Shown here in pieces: positions 28,725 through 36,635 of a DNA stretch of 64,000 nucleotides. The notes under the pieces are model-generated. The model worked only from the letters and a program-made list of their open reading frames with translations. It did no database searches and was not told where the DNA came from. Origin of the DNA: DASXKD01 sp963734725 (GTDB taxonomy: Bacteria > Actinomycetota > Actinomycetes > Streptosporangiales > Streptosporangiaceae). The DNA lies in NCBI GenBank assembly GCA_963734725.1, contig CAVTIX010000015.1, positions 1 through 64,000 of the forward strand, given 5' to 3'. Position 1 is the stretch's first letter, and each line of letters opens with the position of its first letter. The translations under genes were made by a program, and so were the position numbers.

Positions 28725-29024
28725 TCAGCGGGGGCTCCTTCGCTTCCACAGCGTCACTGCCGCCGTCAATACCTCACCGGAACCGCCCCACAGCGACACT
28801 TCGTCGCCGAACACGCACCTGTCATCGCAGCCCGCCCCGAACCGGATGCGCGCTGTTCCGGCTGACCAGCTCCCCGACCAGGACCGGCCCCGCACGTGGT
28901 GGGGCAGCGGCTCGTGGCCGGTGTTGCGGTGGCAGCGTTCATACCCGCCGAACTGCGCTCGGATCACCGCGTGGCAGCGGGCCCGCTCACCCCGGCTGAG
29001 CTGCCCGCCCGGGACCTGGGTCAT
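28725..29024 (-). CDS. Small conserved Cys/His-containing protein, copy 1
   Basis: ATG at 29024 with an AAGGAGAC ribosome-binding sequence 4 bases upstream. The 99-residue product (MTQVPGGQLSRGERARCHAV, IRAQFGGYERCHRNTGHEPL, PHHVRGRSWSGSWSAGTARI, RFGAGCDDRCVFGDEVSLWG) contains ERCHRNTGHE and a GCDDRC motif that could bind a metal. A close paralogue lies at 46892-47185, with DNA similarity continuing beyond both ends. Conservation of the frame between copies supports real coding. Family and function not recognised; N-terminus lacks a signal peptide. Confidence 0.65.
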   Translation of the reverse strand: MTQVPGGQLSRGERARCHAVIRAQFGGYERCHRNTGHEPLPHHVRGRSWSGSWSAGTARIRFGAGCDDRCVFGDEVSLWGGSGEVLTAAVTLWKRRSPR

Positions 29025-29561
29025 GGCGTCTCCTTCTGCCTGCCTGCCCCTCTCTGCATGCTGTCACCACCTCGGGTCGCTCCTCCGTTCGCCGGCCGGG
29101 TTGCCCGGCGAGGTCAGCGGGGTTGCGCTGGTGGTGGCCGCTCCGGCGTGCAGCACAAGGCAGGTCGCTGCCGTCGCCGTGGCGGCGGCCCAGGACGCCG
29201 CCAGCAACCTGTTCCCGGCATCGCACGCCCGAGCCCAGCCGCCCCCGGCATCAGAACGCTCGTCTCCGTTGCCGGCAGGCCGGTCCCGGGCCGGCCAGGA
29301 CGCTCGCGTTCGCGCACCGGCCGGTCGGTGCCGGGTTGGCGCCGGGCCGGGCGGGTCAGGGACTGGCCGGCGGCGGCTTACTGCAGGGACATCTCCCACT
29401 GGTGCAGGTCGCCGGCATCGGTGGCTTGCTGCAGAGGGTCCATCATGCCGGTGGTCTTGTCCGCGCCGTACACCGGGCTGCGCCACCCGCAGGTGCAGGC
29501 CGCCTGCACGCCGCCCTCGCCCACCTCGTGGATCGTTGTCTGGTGGTCCACAGCACTGCGG
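29025..29561. other. Upstream region of copy-1 gene; no other gene
   Basis: The first 95 bases resemble the region upstream of the paralogue at 47186-47285. The remainder shows no recognisable gene. Confidence 0.4.
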
Positions 29562-30080
29562 TCATCCGGCCAGGGGGGTGGCGAAGTCTTCTGGCCGCCA
29601 GTGATGACGCCGGGACCGCAGTTCCCTGATCAGGCCGGGCGGTGGCACGGCCAGCACCGGGCAGCACGCGTGAGCCATGCAGTAGCGGGTGACATGGCCA
29701 TGCACCGCGCAGCCCAGCCGGCTCCGTCCCCCGTAACCCACCACCACGAGGTCGCCTGGCTGATCGGCCAGCTCGACAAGCGCCGGGCCCGGCGGAGCCC
29801 GCACCACAAGCTGGCGAACCGCCACGCCGCCAGGCATACCGCCGAACGCCTCGTCAAAGGCATCACGCAGGCGCTCGTGAGCCTCCTGCTCCCACAGCCT
29901 TAGCAGCAGGGGGCAGGGGGCCCGCAGGTACGCGATCTCCCCGCCCGCGGGAGCCCACGCGAGCACCGCCAGCACCGCCGCCCCCGCTGAGCGCGCTTCC
30001 GCCACGGCAGCCCGCAAGGCGCCCAGGCTCCGCAATGAGCCGCTGACTCCGGCGATAACCCGCCGGCTGCCCGCCGCCAC
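29562..30080 (-). CDS. Universal stress protein (UspA family)
   Basis: The start is set at GTG 30080 because a GAGAGGGA Shine-Dalgarno lies five bases upstream and the domain begins immediately (SRRVIAGVSGSLRSLGALRA). The 172-residue protein shows the Usp fold: first strand RRVIAGV, LAVLAWAPAGGEIAYLR, and the nucleotide-loop region LVVVGYGGRSRLGCAVHGHV with CPVLAVP as the last strand. The G-2x-G-9x-S/T ATP signature is only partly kept. Family members act in stress and dormancy responses. Frame extends upstream but without conserved sequence. Confidence 0.75.
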   Translation of the reverse strand: MAAGSRRVIAGVSGSLRSLGALRAAVAEARSAGAAVLAVLAWAPAGGEIAYLRAPCPLLLRLWEQEAHERLRDAFDEAFGGMPGGVAVRQLVVRAPPGPALVELADQPGDLVVVGYGGRSRLGCAVHGHVTRYCMAHACCPVLAVPPPGLIRELRSRRHHWRPEDFATPLAG

Positions 30081-30284
30081 CGATGTCCCTCTCGCCAGTC
30101 TCCTATGTTCTGCTACCCAATCCAACTCCGCCACACTCGCAACTGGCAACAGCGCGGAGGCGGCAGGCACCCGGAGCACACCTAACCCTTGTCCCCCGCC
30201 AGAGCCCGTCTTTCGAGCCCACATAATGCCTGTTCTCGCGCGCCGCATCCGCAGTCTGGTCCGACCCAAGCAGGCACGCATAGG

Positions 30285-30510
30285 CGGCTGTGCGCGCCTC
30301 GCCCGGGCAGAGACCAGTTACACAGCGTCATAAGAAGTGTCTCGTCCATGCGATCCTGGGTGCGCGTAAGTGTCAATTGTCTATGGCATCAGAGGGCGCG
30401 TTGGGGACGAAAGCCCAACTGTGCCCAACCCGCCATGGCTTGGCAAGGGCAAGGCTGCCAGGCAGACCGCGAACTGTCACAGTAGGTGATGGGTTGGTGG
30501 GCGTCACCCC
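30285..30510. repeat. Dispersed repeat B: uninterrupted diverged copy of repeat A
   Basis: This copy aligns with both flanks of the IS630-type transposon. TTACAC at 30318 and GGTGCGCG at 30359 are separated by 41 bases, the same distance as in repeat A after removal of the transposon plus one TA. Later shared blocks are CTATGGCATC, AAGCCCAAC, TGCCAGGC and TGTCACAGTAGGTGA. No gene recognised inside. Confidence 0.65.
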
Positions 30511-30992
30511 CGGCCGGGTCACGCCGAGCGCCGATTTAGTGCGCCCCAGGCACGGCACTGCCCGCATGGCCGACCAGATGCAGATCCGCCGGTTCTGCGT
30601 GCGCTAGCACACGATCGTCATCGCGGCTACGAGCGTTGCTCCTCCCGGGGAAATAGAGCCACGCCGTACGGCAGCGGACGGTCCGGAGCAGGCCTCCCCG
30701 TCGGTTGCCGCAGATGCGGCTGGGCGGCGGGTTCGCGGGCTTGCCAGGTGCCCGCGCGAAGATCGCCCCTACCGTGCTGTGCATGATCCCGTTAGGCTCA
30801 GCATGGGCGTGACAGCGTCAACGTCCCGGCGCGAGACAGGGGACCGGAGCCGCGCGGGCGTCAAAGAACACGAGGGAAGCCAGGCAATTTCAGGTGGCGC
30901 CATCCGTGGCGCTAGGTCGTGCGCGTGAGTTGATGTAGATGAGAGACGCACTCGGGTGCCAGAGGGCGACGAGGCAAGCAGTGGGGTGAGTC
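30511..30992. other. Gap with no recognisable gene
   Basis: Contains the upstream region of the gene at 30993; no other feature is visible. Confidence 0.4.
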
Positions 30993-31349
30993 ATGGCGGA
31001 TTTCGGGCTATTCATCGGTTTCGGGGCCCCTGTGCAGGGCCGTGAGCGGCAGGCCATCAAGGTATTCAACGAGGTTTTCGAATATTACTCGCGGCTGCAG
31101 CAGGAGGGCGAGATCGAAAGCTTCGAGCCGGTTCTTCTCGAGGCGTACGGCGGGGAACTCGGAGGCTTCTTCCTCCTGCGCGGTGACCAGGACAAACTCG
31201 CGCGCATCCGCGCCAGCGAGGAGTTCGAGCGGCACACGGTGCGGGGCCAGCTCATCGTCGAGAACCTTGGCGTCGTGGGGGCAGCTCTGGGCGCGCGCCT
31301 CATCTCTCAGATGTCTCTGTTTGAGGTGCAGGTCGAAGAACTCACCTAA
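30993..31349 (+). CDS. Conserved hypothetical protein, YCII/dimeric-barrel-like
   Basis: ATG at 30993 after GGGGTGAG gives 118 residues: MADFGLFIGFGAPVQGRERQ, AIKVFNEVFEYYSRLQQEGE, IESFEPVLLEAYGGELGGFF and LLRGDQDKLARIRASEEFER. The pattern (strand, long helix, strand, strand, helix RIRASEEF, late helix) resembles ferredoxin-like small stress or polyketide-associated proteins. It is a recurring hypothetical in soil bacteria with no known activity. Complete, compositionally normal and with lower GC in the third position than neighbours; no operon partner. Confidence 0.65.
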   Translation: MADFGLFIGFGAPVQGRERQAIKVFNEVFEYYSRLQQEGEIESFEPVLLEAYGGELGGFFLLRGDQDKLARIRASEEFERHTVRGQLIVENLGVVGAALGARLISQMSLFEVQVEELT

Positions 31350-31521
31350 CTCTCACCACTTCATCCGCAGCAGATCTCTATGGGGACTTGAAGCTGAACG
31401 CTCTGTGCGAACGCCCGGAGACAGGGGCGAGTCCCAGATCCGCGATGGGAGATCACAGGGCTCGCCGCCCGCCCGGCGGCAGAGCGGACGTTTGCAGCGC
31501 ATTAAGTCAGATGGCGTCCGT

Positions 31522-31617
31522 TCAGCCGGGAAGCGCGCCGAGCCCGGCGAGCAGAGCAACGCGCTCATCGGCGCTCAGGGTGGCGTAAGGCACACCGGCC
31601 CGGCGGTTCGTTTCCGC
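31522..31617 (-). pseudogene. C-terminal stub of an unidentified gene cut by an IS
   Basis: Minus-strand codons NRRAGVPYATLSADERVALL then AGLGALPG and a stop resemble the tail of a small regulator. The frame continues only into the left end of the IS at 31618, so the rest of the gene is lost or displaced. Confidence 0.35.
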
Positions 31618-32805
31618 TTTGTGAGTGCCGAGAATCACATCCACGGCTCTGACCAGCAGAGTTGCTCGCCCGACGCTCCGCCCGTGATGATCACCGATCA
31701 TGTGCCTGCGGTTCATCTTCCTTCTGATAACGCGGGTCGCCGCGTGGCTGCGGCTGTCCCAGCGTGAGGAGAGGTGGAAGACCGCCGAAATCTTGATCCT
31801 GCGCCACCAGCTCGCGGTCCTGCAGCGGCGGCAGCCGCGCCGCCCGAAGCTGAACTGGGCGGACCGGGCCCTGCTCGCGGCCCTGCTCGGCGTGATACCC
31901 AAAGCCTGCCGCCACGGCCTGCGGCTGCTGGTCACCCCGGACACGATCCTGCGCTGGCACCGCGACATCATCTGGCGCCGCTGGGCCACCAGGTCCATGC
32001 GCGGCAAGACCGGCTGCCCGGCCACCCGCCGGAACATCAAGGCCCTGGCCCTCCGGCTCGCACGCGAAAACCCTGAATGGGGCTACCGCAGGATCCACGG
32101 GGAACTGGCCGGCCTGGCAGTGCGAGTCTCGGCGTCGGCCGTATGGCAGATCCTCAAGACCAACGGCACCGGCCCCGCGCCGCGGCGGACCGGGCCGACT
32201 TGGTCGCAGTTCCTGCGCTCCCAGGCCGACGCGATCCTGGCCTGCGACTTCTTCACAGTCAACCTGCTCAACGGCACCCAGGCCTACGTCCTGGCCGTGA
32301 TCGAGCACGCGACCCGGCGCATCCGAATCCTCGGCATCACCCTGCACCCGACGGGGGAATGGACTACGCAGCAGGCACGCAACCTGATCATGGACCTCGG
32401 CGGCCAGGCAGAGCGGATGAAGTTCGTGATCCCCGACCGGGGATCGAACTTCACCGCCGCGTTCGACGCGGTCCTCGCCGACGCCGGGATCCAGACCGTG
32501 CTGTGCACCGTGCGGACGCCCCGCATGAACGCGATCGCCGAGCGCTGGATCGGAGGATGCCGTCGCGAGCTCCTGGACCGCACCCTCGCCTGGAACCAGA
32601 ACTATCTGCGGCGGATCCTGCGCGCGTACGAGACCCACTACAACCAGCATCGGCCTCACCGCTCCCTGCACGGCGCCGCGCCGCTCAAACCGCTGCCCTG
32701 TCGATCTGGACCAGTACCGCGTCCGAAGACAGACCCGCGTCGCTGGCACGATCAACGAATATCGCCTGATCGCATGACGTGGATGGGGTTATCGGCACCC
32801 ACAGG
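31618..32805 (+). mobile_element. Rve-type (IS3/IS481-like) insertion sequence with readable ends
   Basis: Left end 31618-31645 (TTTGTGAGTGCCGAGAATCA then CATCCACG) matches the reverse complement of the right end 32778-32805 (ATCGGCACCCACAGG preceded by CGTGGATGGGGTT) at most positions. Between them lies one transposase gene. The right end falls inside a gene for a PxKF surface protein, and the left end truncates a minus-strand gene. The right-end motif recurs at 25031-25048. Confidence 0.75.
31700..32777 (+). pseudogene. Integrase-core transposase, frameshift near the C-terminus
   Basis: From ATG 31700: membrane-like N-terminus (LRFIFLLITRVAAWLRL), EILILRHQLAVLQRRQPRRP, helix-turn-helix linker (NPEWGYRRIHGELAGLAVRV), then the rve domain with LACDFFTVNLLNG (first Asp), VIPDRGSNFTAAFDAVLADA (second Asp) and RTPRMNAIAERWIGGCRREL (Glu), and YNQHRPHRSLHGAAP. 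After PLP near 32697 the natural tail continues in another frame (DLDQYRVRRQTRVAGTINEY then RLIA, stop at 32775). The break is after all catalytic residues, so activity could persist. Confidence 0.8.
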
Positions 32806-33273
32806 TTCAAACCCACCGCCGCCGGAATCTACCAGTGGACCGCCACCTACAACGGGGACGGCAACAACAACGCCGCCAGCGAGCGCGGCGAGCCGCAGAC
32901 GGCGCTGTACGGGTTCGGGGGCTTCATGTCGCCGCTGCCCAAGTCCACCCTGCAAAAGTCCGGGTCTACCATCCCGGTCAAGTTCCGGCTCACCAACAAC
33001 TTAGGCCAGCCGATCAGCTCAAGCGCCGCCGCGGCGCTCGCCGCCGCCGGTGACGTGAAGGCGACGCTGACCGGCCCCGGCATCAGCGGCCCGCCATCGG
33101 CGCTGTGCGCCTGGAACAGCACCAGCCTGCTGTTCCAGTGCAACATCAAGACACCCAGCGGGCTGCACACCGGCACGGCCAACCCCTACAAGATCACCGT
33201 CTACGAGAACGTCAGCGGCGGGTTCGTCCAGGCCCCCGCCACATCAAACCCGGAAACCGTCTACTTCAAGTAG
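32806..33273 (+). pseudogene. C-terminal part of a secreted Ig-like/PxKF surface protein, decapitated by an IS
   Basis: The fragment begins at the IS end with FKPTAAGIYQWTATYNGDGN, the second half of a bacterial Ig-like (Big) repeat. The PxKF domain follows: ALYGFGGFMSPLPKSTLQKS, GSTIPVKFRLTNNLGQPISS with the PVKF motif, ATLTGPGISGPPSALCAWNS, CNIKTPSGLHTGTANPYKIT and ETVYFK at the C-terminus. The parent proteins are long exported repeat proteins. Signal peptide and upstream repeats are absent from the window. A strong terminator follows. Confidence 0.75.
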
Positions 33274-33297
33274 AGGCCACCCCTGACCAGCCAGCCA

Positions 33298-33326
33298 GGC
33301 CCCGGGCAAACACACTGCCCGGGGCC
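33298..33326 (+). terminator. Strong stem-loop terminator after the PxKF fragment
   Basis: Perfect 11-base-pair stem GGCCCCGGGCA/TGCCCGGGGCC around the loop AACACAC, 25 bases after the stop. Confidence 0.7.
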
Positions 33327-33488
33327 CGGCTGGCGGCAGTGGTTCCCGCCCGGGCACCCAAAGACCAAGCAGTTGCGAACCAGCTTCGATGACCAGCGGT
33401 GCTGCGGCCGGGGTCGTTCTCATGTTCTGGGTTCCTGGCCGAGTGTGCAAATCGAACAGACGGTTCGAAGCGGCTTAATACGGCTTGA

Positions 33489-34766
33489 TTACTCCGCTTC
33501 GGTTGCTTGCGCCGCGCCAGGAGCGCCCACCATGCCGTCGCTGGTCATGCTGCCTGCGGCAGCTATCGGCTGGTAGCCGGCCTCGGCGTACTCGCTGAGA
33601 TCGAGACCGGTTTCCTCATCCCCGGGACTCACTCGAAGGCCCACGGTGTGGTCGGTGATCCAGAGGATGATCCAGGTCATGACGAACGGGTAGGCGATGC
33701 CGGTGACAGCCAGCACTGCCTGGCGGCCGAGCTGCGTCCAGCCTCCGGCCTCGCCGGCGGCGTTGACGGCGAGGCTGGCGAAGACGCCGGTGAGCACGAC
33801 CCCGATCGCACCGCCGACCATGTGCACGCCGACCACGTCGAGGGAGTCGTCGTAGTGGAATATGTCTTTCAGGTGGACGGCGCCGTAGCACAGCAATCCG
33901 GCCGCGGCGCCGATGATAATCGCCGCCCACGGTTGCACGTAACCCGACGCCGGGGTGATTGCGGCCAGGCCGGCGACGGCGCCGGTGGCGATGCCCACGC
34001 CTGATGGCTTGCGGCGGCGCCACCACTCGATGCCCATCCAGGCGAGCATCGCGGTGCACGCCCCCAGCTGGGTGTTCACCAGCGCATACCCGGCGACCGT
34101 TCCGGCGGACACCGCGCTGCCCGCGTTGAAGCCGAACCAGCCGAACCACAAGATCCCCGCGCCGAGCAGCACCAGCGGCACGCTGTGCGGCCGCTCAAGC
34201 TGGTGCGCCCGCTTCAGGTACAACGCGGTGGCCAGTGCCGCGGCACCGGCCAGCTCATGGACGACCGAGCCGCCGGCGAAGTCGATCGCGTGCAGGCCGC
34301 CGGTGCCGAGAAACCCCCCGCCCCACTCCCAGTGTGCAAACGGGCTGTAAACGAGCAGCGACCACAGGCCGATGAAGACCAGGTAACCGCGGAAGCGCAT
34401 CCGCTCGCAAAACGCCCCCGCGATGAGCGCCGGGGTGATCACGGCGAACTTCATCTGGAACGCCATGTACACCAGCGACGGAATCGTAGGGGCGTAGCTG
34501 TTCGGGGTGCCGTTAACACCGCGCAGCATCACGTTCTGCAGCCCACCGGTCACTCCCCAGTGATCGGCGCCGAACGCCAGCGAGTACCCAACGATCACCC
34601 ACAGCAAGCTGATCACACCGATGGCCACAAAAGACTGGACCATCGTCGCGATCACGTTCTTCGCGCCGACCAGCCCCCCATAGAACAACGCGAGCCCCGG
34701 CATCATGAAGAACACCAGCGCCGTCGAGGTCAGCATCCAGGCAGTGTCACCAGCACTAATATGCAT
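33489..34766 (-). CDS. amt: Ammonium transporter, Amt family
   Basis: An intact 425-residue channel protein with 11 predicted membrane helices and no cleaved signal. Landmarks are WMLTSTALVFFMMPGLALFY, GGLVGAKNVIATM, QMKFAVITPALIAGAFCERM, the family signature DFAGGSVVHELAGAAALATA (first twin His in VVH), WFGWFGFNAGSAVSAG, and LDVVGVHMVGGAIGVVLTGV (second twin His). It moves ammonium across the cytoplasmic membrane. Unlike most actinobacterial loci, no glnK or glnD follows; the stop is followed by PxKF-gene remnants. An upstream GTGAAACTGGTTAC sequence at 34884 contains GlnR-like half-sites, but spacing does not fit the consensus. Confidence 0.93.
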   Translation of the reverse strand: MHISAGDTAWMLTSTALVFFMMPGLALFYGGLVGAKNVIATMVQSFVAIGVISLLWVIVGYSLAFGADHWGVTGGLQNVMLRGVNGTPNSYAPTIPSLVYMAFQMKFAVITPALIAGAFCERMRFRGYLVFIGLWSLLVYSPFAHWEWGGGFLGTGGLHAIDFAGGSVVHELAGAAALATALYLKRAHQLERPHSVPLVLLGAGILWFGWFGFNAGSAVSAGTVAGYALVNTQLGACTAMLAWMGIEWWRRRKPSGVGIATGAVAGLAAITPASGYVQPWAAIIIGAAAGLLCYGAVHLKDIFHYDDSLDVVGVHMVGGAIGVVLTGVFASLAVNAAGEAGGWTQLGRQAVLAVTGIAYPFVMTWIILWITDHTVGLRVSPGDEETGLDLSEYAEAGYQPIAAAGSMTSDGMVGAPGAAQATEAE

Positions 34767-35335
34767 GCCAACCTCTCATGACCGCGGCGCCTTTGCCCGG
34801 CATGCCTTGGACCGTAACCCATCGCAGACTCGCGCACCTGAGATCACCGGAACAAGCCTGGTCAGTAGCACGCGCTCACGCTCACGGTGAAACTGGTTAC
34901 GCGATCGATGGCCCTAACGGATCCTCGCAATCCTGCTTCGGCTGATGCCTTACGCCCCCGTCGGCTAGCTTTGCCACGTCAACGAGGTTTCGCGTCAACG
35001 CCCAACCGTCCCCACGGTGTTCACCTGGCGGTTGCAGGAAACCGGGTGCCGCCCGGGCCCACAGAACATTCCATCTGTATGAGGACGAGCAACCGCATAG
35101 CGCCTGAGCCGCGCAGATCGGGAGTGTGCGCGCCTACGAACTCCTGGGCCGATCACACTCCGTGAAAGCAGCGCGCTGACTATGCAGATTCCGATCGCCG
35201 ATTCCGCGCGGCTGGTATCGGTGCGGCTCGTCGGTGTGGGCGCAGGCAGATGAGGTTAGATCTGTGCGGGGCAGACCGAGGGCTTCATGGCGTTTGCGGT
35301 CGGCTGACCCTGTGACTGGGCTGGCCGGGTCGTCG
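34767..35335. other. Gap: amt upstream region, no gene
   Basis: Contains the presumed amt promoter on the left side. The rest, to the LuxR/TPR fragment, shows no gene; frames are short and unlike known proteins. Confidence 0.45.
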
Positions 35336-35800
35336 TTATTCCAGCGCGTATTCTCTGGCGCGCCTGCTTCGGGTGGATGCGCCCCACGCGAGGGCCTCCT
35401 CGAATGCGGCATCGCCGAGGCGGGAGCGCAGCGCTTGCAGGACGGCATCGTCGTGCGGGACGCGTGGCACGGAGGCGTGCAGCCAGCCGCTGCCTTTGGC
35501 TTCCAAGAGGGAGCGTGCGGCGGCGAGCAGCCGGACGGCGCGCTGCGGGTTGCCTTCCTGCCCGGCGACGGCCGCCAGGCCCTCGAGGTAGTAGGCGGCG
35601 CTTGTTTCGTCTCCGGCGCCGGCCGCCAGCGCCAGGCCTTCCTTCAGGTGTCCTGCCGCGCCGGCCAGGTCGCCCTGGGCTTGACTGGTGGCCGCCAGGT
35701 CATAGCGCGAGATGAGGAGGGAGATGGGGTCCTGCCCGCGGCGGGCCACGGTCAGGCCGTCGGTGAACAGCCGTGCCGCGCCGAACCGCCGATTCCGCCC
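35336..35800 (-). pseudogene. C-terminal TPR fragment of a large ATP-binding (AfsR/LuxR-type) regulator
   Basis: The fragment reads LISRYDLAATSQAQGDLAGA, AGHLKEGLALAAGAGDETSA, AYYLEGLAAVAGQEGNPQRA, VRLLAAARSLLEAKGSGWLH and VPHDDAVLQALRSRLGDAAF, then EEALAWGASTRSRRAREYAL. This is the tetratricopeptide tail typical of NB-ARC/LuxR regulators of about 700-1000 residues. Everything upstream (AAA, helix-turn-helix) is missing; homology fades near 35800. Confidence 0.7.
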
Positions 35801-36169
35801 ATAGCGGCGGGATTGCGCGCTTGGCTGGAGCTTGGCGTCGAGCGCTCAGCGTGACGTGAACCGCTGGACTCCACGCTCCTGACCGCTGAGGGACGGTCAG
35901 CGATGTGGCCATGGCGCCCGGCTGCTCCGTCAGACCGGAGCCAGCGCCGGCAAGGCCCGGGCCTGCCCTGCGAGCGCCGGCCAGCGAGGTGACGGCAGGC
36001 GGAGCACGCAGATCATCCTTTCGGGCGTGGTACAAGAATCCATGCTGGCGGCCGGTGGGCTGGGTGCGGTCGTGGACAGCGATGGCATCCAGGATCTGGG
36101 ATGGCGGGAATTTGGAGCCCGGCTGGATCGTGCTTGCGCCGCTCTTGTGCACGTTCCCGCTCATGCATC
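35801..36169. other. Gap with no recognisable gene
   Basis: Separates two minus-strand relics; no coding or RNA signal recognised. Confidence 0.4.
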
Positions 36170-36482
36170 AGGCATGTGGTCAGTGCGGTGTAACGATTTC
36201 CGGGACCTCGCGCGCGGCGTAGAAGGCCAGCAGGTGCCCGGCGGCGAGTCGGCCTGCCATCATCCGAGTGCGGCGTTCGGGACCAGGTCCGCTAGGGCCG
36301 CGGTGGCCAGGATGCCGTCGGTTAGCGTGACCCGGCTCTCGGTCCGCAGGACAGGATCGCCGCGTGCGCGGCCGGTACGGGCCTTGCGGGCGGGCCAGGG
36401 GGAACATCACCGCCGTGGTGATCGCCGTCCAGATGATCGCGGGCAGAACGACCGTACTGCGCCAGGGGGTCGGGGCCGCCAA
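36170..36482 (-). pseudogene. Cation-efflux-like membrane protein, C-terminal relic with frameshifts
   Basis: One frame gives a membrane helix (TVVLPAIIWTAITTAVMFPL). A second frame continues GDPVLRTESRVTLTDGILAT, AALADLVPNAALGWWQADPP, and the first frame returns with LLAFYAAREVPEI. The LxTExRVTLxDG...NAALGWWQADP pattern is that of the last helices of cation-diffusion-facilitator-like transporters of actinobacteria. The N-terminal helices are missing. Confidence 0.5.
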
Positions 36483-36489
36483 CTAAAGA

Positions 36490-36635
36490 TGACGAATGAT
36501 CGAAGTTAAGGTTTTTACAACAAGCGCGTCTTGACGTGCGTGTTTCCCGGCGATAAGTTGCCGTCCGAAAGGCGGCCAAAGACGTAAAAACGACGTCAAA
36601 AAAATGTAGCGTCCGGGTAAAGAGAGGCGAGGAAA
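36490..36635 (+). promoter_or_regulatory. AT-rich structured leader of the 846-residue secreted protein gene
   Basis: This 145-base stretch is far richer in A/T than its surroundings. It contains a GCCG-TCCGAAAGG-CGGC hairpin near 36562, a GACGT(AAAAAC)GACGTC near-repeat at 36580-36596, an A-run, and a GAGAGGCGAGG ribosome-binding region before ATG 36636. It may be a regulated 5' untranslated region; no known riboswitch class could be matched by eye. Confidence 0.4.

Noticed and set aside
28199..28999. A 266-codon plus-strand gene
   Set aside because: Only the first 45 codons look protein-like, and the rest runs antisense to a well-supported duplicated gene.
34880..34900. GlnR box upstream of amt
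   Set aside because: GAAAC and GTTAC half-sites occur but only two bases apart, not with the usual six-base spacing.
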